The notes beneath the pieces are model-generated. The model ran no database searches. It had not been told where the DNA came from and saw only the letters and a list, made by a program, of their open reading frames with translations. Source: DATKSS01 sp035468355 (GTDB lineage Bacteria > Chloroflexota > Dormibacteria > Dormibacterales > Dormibacteraceae). Taken from it: a DNA stretch of 61,970 nucleotides. Position 1 is the first letter of the stretch. Each line of letters begins with the position of its first letter. The stretch covers positions 1-61,970 of the forward strand of contig DATITA010000169.1 in NCBI GenBank assembly GCA_035468355.1, given 5' to 3'. Shown one piece after another: positions 48,964 through 56,486 of this stretch. Position numbers and translations under genes: made by a program.

Positions 48964-50823
48964 CTACTGCTCGGCGTGGCTCCGGTTGAGCAGGTAGGCG
49001 GCCACGAAGGCGACCACGACCAGGCCGGGAGACCATCCCAGGCCGGGGCCGAACGGGTCGAACTTCGACAGGTCGACGAACACCGCCAGCCCGCTCGTGG
49101 CGGCGAAGACCAGCACGATCAACACACCCCGAACCGCTCCGTGCCGGGCGAAGAACAGCTCCAGCTCGAGCTGCCAGCCAGGACGGTGGTGCTCGTGCCG
49201 CACAGGGGCGGTCGCGGCATGCGCGGCGATGCGCTCTCTTCTTCCCAGCCGGTAACGCGCGCTTCGCGGCAGCGGCTCGAAAGGCACCCTCTCCACGTCG
49301 CGCTCGTGTGGCGGAGGCACCTCGAGCGGCTCCCACAGGGGTTGGTGGCGGTGACGGCGGTACAGCACGAAGGTGATGCCGCCCAGCACCAGCCAGCCGA
49401 GATAGATGAAGGTGGAATTGGAGATGTTCTGCGACATGAGCTGCGTGAATACGGTGCCGATCGCGAGGGCGCCGACCAGCGAGATCACCGGGATGCTGTC
49501 GCGACCGAAGCGGATGTTCCCCGGCATGCGATAGGGCCGGTGCAGCGCGGGCTCGATGAATCTCAACCGCATCACCGACAAGTGCGCGGAGCAGAACGCG
49601 AAGGTCGCCGCCAGCGAGTAGACGGCGCCCAGAAGGTCGATCTCATGGCCGCCGACCAGGATCCCGGGCAGGACGAGGACCGCCGCGGCGATCCCGAACA
49701 CGAAGATGGAGAAGTACGGAGTCTTGAACTTCGAGTGCAGCTGGGCGAACCGGCTGGGCAGGAGGTCCACCACCGCCAGCGAGTAGCTCAGCCTGGAGAT
49801 ACCGATCAACCCGGCGTTGGTGGCGATGACGAGGATCGTGAAGGCCAGGACGCCGACCCAGATCCCGGACCAGAAAGCCAAAGGCTGCGAGACGACGGCG
49901 AACCCCGTCACGATCCCCGCCACGGGGTTGTCCTTCCATGTCGTCGCCAGGTCCGTTGTGTATGCGCCTCCGGCGGCGAGGTGCACTGGAAAGACGCTCA
50001 TCCCGATGGTGGGCAGGAACGCGGAAACGAACAGCACCGCGGCGATTACCGCGAAGGTCGCGCGAGGCACGCTTCGCCCCGGGTTCTTCGCCTCTTCGGA
50101 CATGTTGGAGATGGTTTCGATGCCGGTGTACGTGACCATCGCGATGGAGACGCTGGCCAGGAAGTTGCCCCACGTTGGCGCGATGCCGAGGTGGACGTTG
50201 CTGATCACGCGCTGGATGTTCACCAACAGCAGCACGCCGAGTACGACTAGGACGAGCTGAGTCACTAGATCCGCGACCGCGAGGACGAGGTTCAACACGC
50301 TCGACTCCTGGATCCCGATGATGTTTACCACGACTAGGAAGGCGATCAGTAGAACGGTCGCGCCGACGTGCCATGCGTCGTTCTGCTTGAGCATGCCGAA
50401 GAGCGGTACGTACCTGCCGAACACGCCCAGGTAGCTGATCGCGAAATACGACGAGATCGACACCGTCGCGGTGTAGTTCAGGAGCTGGACCCAGCCGACC
50501 AGAAAGCCGATCGGACCGTTGAAGGCCCTACGCGCGAAGCTCGAGCTTCCGCCGGCGTGGGGAAGGGCGGCCGTGCCCTCGGCGTAGTTCAGGGCGGTGC
50601 TGACGAAGATCAAACCGGCCAGGATCAAAGCGAGCGGGGTGAGCCCGAGGGCGAACGCGGCGGTGACGCCCAGCGCGTAGTAGATGCTCGAACCGACGTT
50701 GCCGTAACACGCTGCGAAGAGCGCTGGAGCGCCGAGGGTGCGGGGCAGCTTCGCCGGACGCCGCACCACCACTCGCAGGTCGCCGGGTCGCCGGCCCCTC
50801 CGCGCTACCGCTTCTGGGCCCAT
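48964..50823 (-). CDS. APC/KUP-like permease with extra C-terminal membrane helices
   Basis: 619 aa. About 12 helices starting at APALFAACYGNVGSSIYYALGV, where the first helix has a KUP/APC-like N(D)-x-G-S-S-x-YY signature, followed by SSFARRAF, VSISMVTYTGIETISNMSEEAKNPGR-like APC loop (residues in short form: TYTGIETISNMSEEAK) and ISRLSYSL. After a ~90-residue cytoplasmic stretch (HERDVERVPFEPLPRSARYR) two more helices follow (VLIVLVFAATSGLAVFV, LVVVAFVAAYLL). ATG 50823 is chosen; ATG 50865 would add 14 residues. Amino acid or potassium transport; not decided by sequence. Confidence 0.87.
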   Translation of the reverse strand: MGPEAVARRGRRPGDLRVVVRRPAKLPRTLGAPALFAACYGNVGSSIYYALGVTAAFALGLTPLALILAGLIFVSTALNYAEGTAALPHAGGSSSFARRAFNGPIGFLVGWVQLLNYTATVSISSYFAISYLGVFGRYVPLFGMLKQNDAWHVGATVLLIAFLVVVNIIGIQESSVLNLVLAVADLVTQLVLVVLGVLLLVNIQRVISNVHLGIAPTWGNFLASVSIAMVTYTGIETISNMSEEAKNPGRSVPRATFAVIAAVLFVSAFLPTIGMSVFPVHLAAGGAYTTDLATTWKDNPVAGIVTGFAVVSQPLAFWSGIWVGVLAFTILVIATNAGLIGISRLSYSLAVVDLLPSRFAQLHSKFKTPYFSIFVFGIAAAVLVLPGILVGGHEIDLLGAVYSLAATFAFCSAHLSVMRLRFIEPALHRPYRMPGNIRFGRDSIPVISLVGALAIGTVFTQLMSQNISNSTFIYLGWLVLGGITFVLYRRHRHQPLWEPLEVPPPHERDVERVPFEPLPRSARYRLGRRERIAAHAATAPVRHEHHRPGWQLELELFFARHGAVRGVLIVLVFAATSGLAVFVDLSKFDPFGPGLGWSPGLVVVAFVAAYLLNRSHAEQ

Positions 50824-50914
50824 CGCACCCGAGGGTAAATGATCGAAGGCCCATCCATACGACATCCATACGGATCTGGCGGCCGCCCCAACGGAGACCT
50901 CACGACCACCCTCC

Positions 50915-50920
50915 TAGCTT
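50915..50920 (+). promoter_or_regulatory. Putative -10 box (TAGCTT)
   Basis: TAGCTT with 6 nt to ATG 50927. Confidence 0.4.
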
Positions 50921-50926
50921 GGAACC

Positions 50927-51145
50927 ATGAGCAACGAGATAGTGCAGATGCAGGACACGCGGACGGCAAACGAGCGCCGCCAGGTCCTCCGCGCGGCGAT
51001 CCGGCAGCTGGAGCGAGCCGAGATCTACCTCGCGGCCATCAACTACATGGAGCTGGACGACAAGGAGGCCCGCCGCGCGGTCACCCGGCTGCGCGCCGAG
51101 GTCGAAAGCGTGCGGCGTTACCTCGCGGAAGGCGCCGCGGTCTGA
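50927..51145 (+). CDS. Small helical protein, unknown
   Basis: 72 aa, almost entirely helical: VLRAAIRQLERAEIYLAAINYM then LDDKEARRAVTRLRAEVESVRRYL. No signal peptide, Cys or domain. It has its own promoter-like box and lies 4 bp before the second permease gene, so it may be a regulator or accessory of that transporter; this is only inferred from position. Not recognised as a known family. Confidence 0.66.
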   Translation: MSNEIVQMQDTRTANERRQVLRAAIRQLERAEIYLAAINYMELDDKEARRAVTRLRAEVESVRRYLAEGAAV

Positions 51146-51149
51146 CGCA

Positions 51150-53015
51150 ATGAGCGAATCCGGCTCGCGAGTCCGCCGCAGGATCAAGGTCCGCGGCGGG
51201 CATCTCGGCGCCTTCCTGTGCTGGGCGGTCGTCTTCGCCGACATCGGCACGTCGGTTTACTACACGCCCGGGATCCTGTATGGCCACTTCACTTCGCGAT
51301 CGGCGATCTTCGTCCTCATGACGCTGTTCGTCTTCTTTCTTCTGTGCGTCAAATACTCCGAGGTCACCTGGCGCTACCCGGAAGGCGGTGGCGTGGTCAA
51401 CGTTTCGTCCCAGGCGCTTCACCCCTTCGCGGGGCTGCTTGGTGGTCTGTTCATCATGGTCGACTACTACCTCACCGCTGCCATCAGCGCCCTTTCCGGG
51501 ATGCTCTACCTGGCGGTCGTCGCTCCCTATGTGAGCCCCTGGGTGACACAGGCCACCGTCGCAGCGCTGATCGGCCTTGGTGTTCTCAATCTCCTCGGCA
51601 TCAGGGAAAGCGCTCGCACTACCGCGATCTTCGTTGTCCTGGCCGGGATCGGACAGGTGGCGGTGGTGCTGGCGACGGCCGTCTACCTCGGACCGGCGGG
51701 GATCGTCCACAGCTTCAGCTATCTCGCGGACTGGCGGGGCCTGACCCCCGTGGTGATGCTCACGGGCTACGGCGCCGCTTTTCTCGCTTTCTCTGGATTG
51801 GAGAGCATCGCGCAGCTCGCCCCCGCGATGCGCGAGCCCAGGCGCATCATCTCCTCGCGCGCGATGATCGCGGTGGTCGTGACCATGGCGATCACCAGCC
51901 CGCTGCTGACGTTGTGGTCGACCACCCTCCTGGACGCTCACGCAGACCCAAACCAGTTCATTTCGCTCCTGGGTACGCACGTCGCAGGCCGAATCCTGGG
52001 GGACTACGTCGCGGTCAGCGGCTCTCTGCTCCTGGTGTTCGCGAGCAACACTGCGATCATCGGCGCCTATCACGTCTTCATCGCGCTGACCCGGATGGGC
52101 TTTCTCCCGCGCGTCCTCGAGCGCCGCAATCGTTTGCGGGGAACACCCCACTGGGCGGTCCTGGCCGCCGTCTCCCTGCCGGTGGTCATCATCATCGCGG
52201 CCCAGGCCAATCTCAACCTTCTCGGAGACCTGTACGCCTTCGGCCTGCTCGGCACGTTCGTGCTGACCTGCGTAAGCCTCGACGTGGTCCGCTGGCGCGA
52301 GTACAAACGATGGACTCCGGGCCTGGTCGCCTTCTTCGGAGTCGGAGCCCTCACTACGGTGTTGGTGACCGTGGCCTGGCTGATCAACCTGGTCCAGAAA
52401 CCGGACGCCACCAAGTTCGGCGGTGGGCTCACCGTCATCGGGTTGATGATCGGCCTCGCCACCTATCGCTACAACCGGAGCCGGCGCCCGGCGGTGTTCC
52501 CGGTTCCGTTCCGGCCTCAGCGCGCGGCGGAGTCGATCGCGAGCGCGCTCGGCACCCATCCGTCGGCCGGCGAGCTGCTGGTGATCCTTCCGCACGAGCA
52601 GCTGGCCGCCGAGGCGGTCATCGCCGAAGCGTCACGGGCCGCCGGCGGGCGAGGCGCCGTCTTTCTCTTCCGCGGTAACCGGTACCCGAACCAGCACCAC
52701 GAGCTGCTCGAGGTCAGCGACCCGTACCTGAAGGACTTCTCGGCGCACGACGCGTTCGCCAGGGCAGAACGGATGGCGCGGAAGGACGTCCCCAACCGCC
52801 GCTATGTCTACGTCCCCGGGAGCCTGCCTCGCGAGATGGTGGCCGAGGTCTGGAGGACGGTGGGTCCCATCGAGACCGTGGTCACAGTCGAAGACCAGGA
52901 CATGCTCCCGCCCATGGCGATTGACCGCATCCGCCGCCACTCGGCGGATGGAATCGTGGTGCTGCACATGTTCACCAGCAAGGTCCGCAAGGTTCCCGAA
53001 TCGATCACGGCTTGA
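51150..53015 (+). CDS. APC/KUP-like permease with C-terminal cytoplasmic domain
   Basis: 621 aa. First helix FLCWAVVFADIGTSVYYTPGI carries the D-I-G-T-S signature that KUP potassium transporters and KimA-like APC proteins share. About 12 helices (…YYLTAAISALSGMLYLAVVAP, FSGLESIAQLAPAMREPRRI, GAYHVFIALTRMGFLP). From ~residue 465 a ~155-aa cytoplasmic domain (GELLVILPHEQLAAEAVIAE, IETVVTVEDQDMLPPMAIDRIRR) looks like an alpha/beta regulatory domain. Paralogous to the oppositely oriented permease. Its end overlaps the convergent peptidase gene by 11 bp. Potassium is a reasonable guess given the KdpDE-like neighbours. Confidence 0.88.
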   Translation: MSESGSRVRRRIKVRGGHLGAFLCWAVVFADIGTSVYYTPGILYGHFTSRSAIFVLMTLFVFFLLCVKYSEVTWRYPEGGGVVNVSSQALHPFAGLLGGLFIMVDYYLTAAISALSGMLYLAVVAPYVSPWVTQATVAALIGLGVLNLLGIRESARTTAIFVVLAGIGQVAVVLATAVYLGPAGIVHSFSYLADWRGLTPVVMLTGYGAAFLAFSGLESIAQLAPAMREPRRIISSRAMIAVVVTMAITSPLLTLWSTTLLDAHADPNQFISLLGTHVAGRILGDYVAVSGSLLLVFASNTAIIGAYHVFIALTRMGFLPRVLERRNRLRGTPHWAVLAAVSLPVVIIIAAQANLNLLGDLYAFGLLGTFVLTCVSLDVVRWREYKRWTPGLVAFFGVGALTTVLVTVAWLINLVQKPDATKFGGGLTVIGLMIGLATYRYNRSRRPAVFPVPFRPQRAAESIASALGTHPSAGELLVILPHEQLAAEAVIAEASRAAGGRGAVFLFRGNRYPNQHHELLEVSDPYLKDFSAHDAFARAERMARKDVPNRRYVYVPGSLPREMVAEVWRTVGPIETVVTVEDQDMLPPMAIDRIRRHSADGIVVLHMFTSKVRKVPESITA

Positions 53016-54366
53016 TGACCAGGTCTTTCAGCTCCCGCGGGTAACCGGTCATCACGCGGCACCCTTCGTCGGTCACCACCACGGTGTCCGAATGCCGGAA
53101 GCCGCCGAGCTCCTTGAAGTACACGCCAGGCTCGATGGTGAAGACCATGCCCGGCTCGAGGACCGTCTCCTCGCCGCGATCCAGGAAAGGCGCCTCGTGG
53201 CCCTCGAGCCCTATCGAATGGCCCACGTGGTGACGCAGGTTCTCGGAGACCCCCAGCTCGCCGGCGAGCCGGACGGTGGCGAGCTCCACCTCGCCGGCGG
53301 GCACGCCTGGCGCCATGATCTCGATCGCGCGAGTCTGCAGCGCCAGCATCGCCTCGAAGGCACGCACCTGCTGAGGGCTCGGCTCGCCCACGATCATCGT
53401 GCGCTCGAGCTCGCTGAGGTAGCCGTCGATGTTGGCGCCGGCCCCGCTGACCAGGACGTCTCCGGGCTGGATGCCGTGGCCCTGGACGAAGCCGTGCGGC
53501 ATGGCGGTGGATCTCCCCGCCACGAACATGGCGACCAGACCGGTGCTGTCTGCGCCCCTCGGCCTCCAGCCGGGCATTTCGTGAACCATCTCGAACAGCG
53601 TCTCGCTCTGAGCCGGCGTGTAGCACTCCATCTCGGTCCTACCGGTCCGGATGGCGGCCTGCATGCGGTGGTGCGCCCGCACGGCCCAGTCGCAGCTGAG
53701 CTGGATACAGGCGATCTCCTCGGCCGACTTGACGCGACGCAGCGACTCGACGAGAAGCTCGGCATCCATGGGCGCATGGCCGATTAGGTCGCTCAACCGT
53801 GGTCCTCGATAACCCCAATAAGGCACGTAACCGTCGTGGTCCGCGCCCGTGCGCCGGGGCCGGGCGTTCATCTCGGCCAGGATCGATGAGACGCGTTCCA
53901 TGGGATGCTCGGCGCCCGGGTACTCGAAATAGACGTCCACCTGCTCCACCGACGTCGAAGCTTCCGCGTGCTCTTTCTCCACCGCGGGCACGACCAGCGC
54001 TGATCGGCCCTGGCGGCCCAGCACGAGCGCGATGGGGCGCTCGGTGGGGATGTGGTGAAAGCCTGTCAGGTAGGCGACGCGGGCGGGGTAGAAGACGCAA
54101 ATCGCGTCGAGGCCGGCGGCCTCCAGGCCGGCGGCCACGCACTCGCGACGCCTGGCGTACTCCGCCTCGGTGATGCCGGGCAGTCTGCCCGCAGGTGGCG
54201 AGGTGACCGGCTTCCCCGCTCGCGGGGACGTACCCGGCGCAGCCTTCCCCGCCCGCGGGGAAGTACCCGGCTCAGGCTTCCCCGCCCGCGGGGAAGTACC
54301 CGGCGCAGCCGGGGGATGGGGAAGGACGTTCTCGGATCCCGTTTGGTCTCTCTTAGTACCTGGCAA
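53005..54366 (-). CDS. M24-family peptidase (Xaa-Pro type) with repetitive N-terminus
   Basis: 453 aa. The first ~60 residues contain three 11-residue repeats (PGTSPRAGKPE-like) encoded by the 33-bp repeats at 54211-54309. From ~60 on it is an M24 peptidase (creatinase N-domain plus pita-bread domain): FVAGRSTAMPHGFVQGHGIQPGD, SGAGANIDGYLSELERTM (metal Asp), HHVGHSIGLEGHEAPF (His), FTIEPGVYFKELGGFRHSDTVVV (Glu, Glu). TTG 54366 overlaps the E1-beta gene by 14 bp. No ATG, GTG or TTG sits after the repeats before the conserved domain, so the repeats are probably translated. Confidence 0.88.
   Translation of the reverse strand: MPGTKRDQTGSENVLPHPPAAPGTSPRAGKPEPGTSPRAGKAAPGTSPRAGKPVTSPPAGRLPGITEAEYARRRECVAAGLEAAGLDAICVFYPARVAYLTGFHHIPTERPIALVLGRQGRSALVVPAVEKEHAEASTSVEQVDVYFEYPGAEHPMERVSSILAEMNARPRRTGADHDGYVPYWGYRGPRLSDLIGHAPMDAELLVESLRRVKSAEEIACIQLSCDWAVRAHHRMQAAIRTGRTEMECYTPAQSETLFEMVHEMPGWRPRGADSTGLVAMFVAGRSTAMPHGFVQGHGIQPGDVLVSGAGANIDGYLSELERTMIVGEPSPQQVRAFEAMLALQTRAIEIMAPGVPAGEVELATVRLAGELGVSENLRHHVGHSIGLEGHEAPFLDRGEETVLEPGMVFTIEPGVYFKELGGFRHSDTVVVTDEGCRVMTGYPRELKDLVIKP
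54211..54309. repeat. Three tandem 33-bp repeats inside the M24 gene
   Basis: Units start at 54211, 54244 and 54277, each beginning CTTCCCCGC. Each has an internal inverted repeat CCCCGC-CGCGGGG, so the DNA and RNA can form short hairpins. Units differ by a few bases. Length 33 keeps the peptidase frame open. No spacers, so not a CRISPR array. Confidence 0.9.
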
Positions 54367-55336
54367 GCTTTCTCATCGCCTCCGCGATCTTCTGGGGGTT
54401 GGGCATGAAGAACTCTTCCTGCGGTCCGTTGAACGGCATGGCCGGGATGTCGGGAGCGGCGACACGCACCACGGGTCCGTCCAGGCTGTCGAAAGCGTGC
54501 TCCGAAATGATCGCAGCCACCTCTGCCCCAAACCCGCCCGTGAGGTTGTCCTCGTACACGACCAGGGCCTTGCCCGTGCGGCGAACCGACTCGAGGATCG
54601 TCTCGCGGTCGAGCGGGGCCAGGGTGCGCAGGTCCACCACCTCGACGCTTACCCCCTCATTCTCGAGCGTGCCGGCGGCTTCGAGGCAGTAGTGGGTCAT
54701 CAGCCCCCATGCGAAGCAGCTCAACTTCGTACCGGGGCGCCTGATGACGGCCGGCCCGATCGGCACGAGGTGGTCTCCGTCCGGCACATCCTCGGCCACG
54801 AGCCGGTACACCCTCTTGTGCTCGAGGAAGATCACAGGATCCGGATCGCGGATGGCCGACTTGAGGAGCCCATGCGCGTCGCCCGGCATGCTCGGCACGA
54901 CGACCTTCAGGCCCGGCACGTGAGCGTAGAAGGCCTCGATCGATTGCGAATGGTAGAGGCCGCCGTGCACGCCGCCGCCGAACGGGGCGCGGATCACGAT
55001 GGGCACCGACCAGTCGCCGTTGGAGCGGTACCGGGTCCGGGCCGCCTCGCTCACGATCTGGTCGAAAGCCGGGTGAATGAAATCCGCGAACTGGATCTCG
55101 GCGATCGGGATCAGCCCGTTCAACGCAGCGCCGATTGCGACCCCGACGATGCCCGACTCTGCCAGCGGCGTGTCGAGCACGCGGGCCTCGCCGAATCTTG
55201 CGTAGAGGCCGTCCGTGGCGCCGAACACGCCGCCTTTGCGTCCGACGTCCTCGCCCATGACCAGCACGCGGTCATCACGCTCCATCTCCTCGGCCATGGC
55301 CGCGCGCACCGCCTCGATCATTCGCATCTCGCTCAT
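54353..55336 (-). CDS. 2-oxo acid dehydrogenase E1 component, beta subunit
   Basis: 327-aa transketolase-like beta subunit of a pyruvate or branched-chain 2-oxo acid dehydrogenase E1 heterotetramer: MGEDVGRKGGVFGATDGLY, LDTPLAESGIVGVAIGAAL, PVIFLEHKRVYR, VEVVDLRTLAPLDRETILESV, DNLTGGFGAEVAAII. The TPP-binding alpha subunit is normally encoded directly before it, but here the upstream neighbour is the divergent whiA, and no alpha or E2 gene is in the window. Functional only with partners encoded elsewhere. Confidence 0.92.
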   Translation of the reverse strand: MSEMRMIEAVRAAMAEEMERDDRVLVMGEDVGRKGGVFGATDGLYARFGEARVLDTPLAESGIVGVAIGAALNGLIPIAEIQFADFIHPAFDQIVSEAARTRYRSNGDWSVPIVIRAPFGGGVHGGLYHSQSIEAFYAHVPGLKVVVPSMPGDAHGLLKSAIRDPDPVIFLEHKRVYRLVAEDVPDGDHLVPIGPAVIRRPGTKLSCFAWGLMTHYCLEAAGTLENEGVSVEVVDLRTLAPLDRETILESVRRTGKALVVYEDNLTGGFGAEVAAIISEHAFDSLDGPVVRVAAPDIPAMPFNGPQEEFFMPNPQKIAEAMRKLARY

Positions 55337-55452
55337 GGGCTCAGGGACATTGTCCAGCGCCGGAGGCCGCAGCGCGACATGAACTCAAGAGCCTTGTTTG
55401 CCATGAACGAAAGATTGCCCTTAGCGTCGACTGGATCGCCGAGGCTGCGCGT

Positions 55453-55458
55453 TAGACT
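55453..55458 (+). promoter_or_regulatory. Putative -10 box (TAGACT) of whiA
   Basis: TAGACT placed so that transcription would start near 55465, i.e. after GTG 55461, which excludes that codon as start and leaves a ~38-nt leader before ATT 55503. Confidence 0.45.
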
Positions 55459-55489
55459 CAGTGAAGGGGGGAGGTCGAATAACCTTCCT

Positions 55490-55495
55490 GGAGGG
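55490..55495 (+). promoter_or_regulatory. Strong ribosome binding site GGAGGG before ATT start of whiA
   Basis: GGAGGG followed by 7 nt (AAACGCT) and then ATT 55503. The spacing is ideal for initiation at ATT and too close for other codons in this frame. Confidence 0.6.
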
Positions 55496-55502
55496 AAACG
55501 CT

Positions 55503-56441
55503 ATTTCGTTCTCGGCGGACGTCAAGAACGAGATGGCCGGGCTACTGCCGGCGCGGCCCTGCTGTCAGCTGAGCGAGCTGCTCGGCATCTACTTCGGCTC
55601 ACGCGGCCGCCTGTTGACCACCCAACGCGGCCGCTCGGCCTACTTCTCGCTGCTCCGCAACGCGGTCGCCCGCAAGGTCGTGAGGCTCGGTCGCGCCGTG
55701 GACCACATGGACGCCAAGTACCAGGCCGTCAAAACCCGCAAGCGTATGTCGTTCTTCATCGAGCTCGCTCTGCCGCCAGGGCTCGTCACCACGTTCACGC
55801 AGTCCGCCGCTCATGCGGTCCCCGAAGCGGCGTGCGACCGCAAAGCGATGCTGCGCGGTCTCTTCCTGGGCTGCGGATCCGTGAACACACCGAGCTCGCG
55901 CTACCACCTTGAGTTCGTCGCTCCTTCGCCTCCGTGGGCGTCGGCCATCGTGGAGCTGGCAGACAGCGTGGGGGTCAAGGTCGGGACGATGGAACGGGCG
56001 GGGCAGCAGGTCGTGTACGTGAAGGAGGGTGATGCCATCGTCAGGCTGCTTTCCACGATGGGCGCCAGCCGAGCCGTGATGGAGTACGAGAACGTCAGGG
56101 TCGTGCGCGAGGTCAGCGGCGAGGTCAACCGGCGGTTGAACTTCGAGACCGCGAACATCGGCAAGACGATCGGCTCTGGCCTCCGGCAGGCCGCCGCGAT
56201 CGAGCGCCTGGAGACGACCGGCAGCCTCGATCGCCTGCCGCCCGCGTTGCGCGAGATGGCCCGTTGGCGCGTCGCCAACCCGCAGCTCAACCTGGGGGAG
56301 CTGGCCGGCCGTATGAAGCTGTCAAAGTCCGCGGTCAACCACCGCCTGCGGCGGCTGCAGGAGCTCGCCAACTCGAAGGGGCAGAATTCCCAGAACGGGG
56401 CCGGCGCCCACACTGCCATGACCGGTCGCCGCTCCGCCTAA
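55503..56441 (+). CDS. whiA: DNA-binding protein WhiA
   Basis: 312 aa. WhiA family: N-terminal LAGLIDADG-like region (VKNEMAGLLPARPCCQLSELLGIYFGS, CDRKAMLRGLFLGCGSV) and C-terminal helix-turn-helix (NPQLNLGELAGRMKLSKSAVNHRLRRLQELA). Start: no ATG or TTG fits. The residues ISFSADVKNEM align with the usual beginning MSFASETKKEL of WhiA, placing an ATT codon (55503) exactly at the Met, with GGAGGG 7 nt before it. GTG 55461 would add 14 residues. Regulates division or sporulation genes in Actinobacteria and binds DNA near its targets. Followed by gap-pgk-tpiA. Confidence 0.9.
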   Translation: MSFSADVKNEMAGLLPARPCCQLSELLGIYFGSRGRLLTTQRGRSAYFSLLRNAVARKVVRLGRAVDHMDAKYQAVKTRKRMSFFIELALPPGLVTTFTQSAAHAVPEAACDRKAMLRGLFLGCGSVNTPSSRYHLEFVAPSPPWASAIVELADSVGVKVGTMERAGQQVVYVKEGDAIVRLLSTMGASRAVMEYENVRVVREVSGEVNRRLNFETANIGKTIGSGLRQAAAIERLETTGSLDRLPPALREMARWRVANPQLNLGELAGRMKLSKSAVNHRLRRLQELANSKGQNSQNGAGAHTAMTGRRSA

Positions 56442-56486
56442 CATTAGGCCGGTCGCAGTCCCAGCCGGTTGCAGGAGCGTGCTCAG

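Noticed and set aside
54211..54309. CRISPR-like array
   Set aside because: Only three directly adjacent 33-bp units without spacers, lying in frame in a coding region and with no cas genes nearby.
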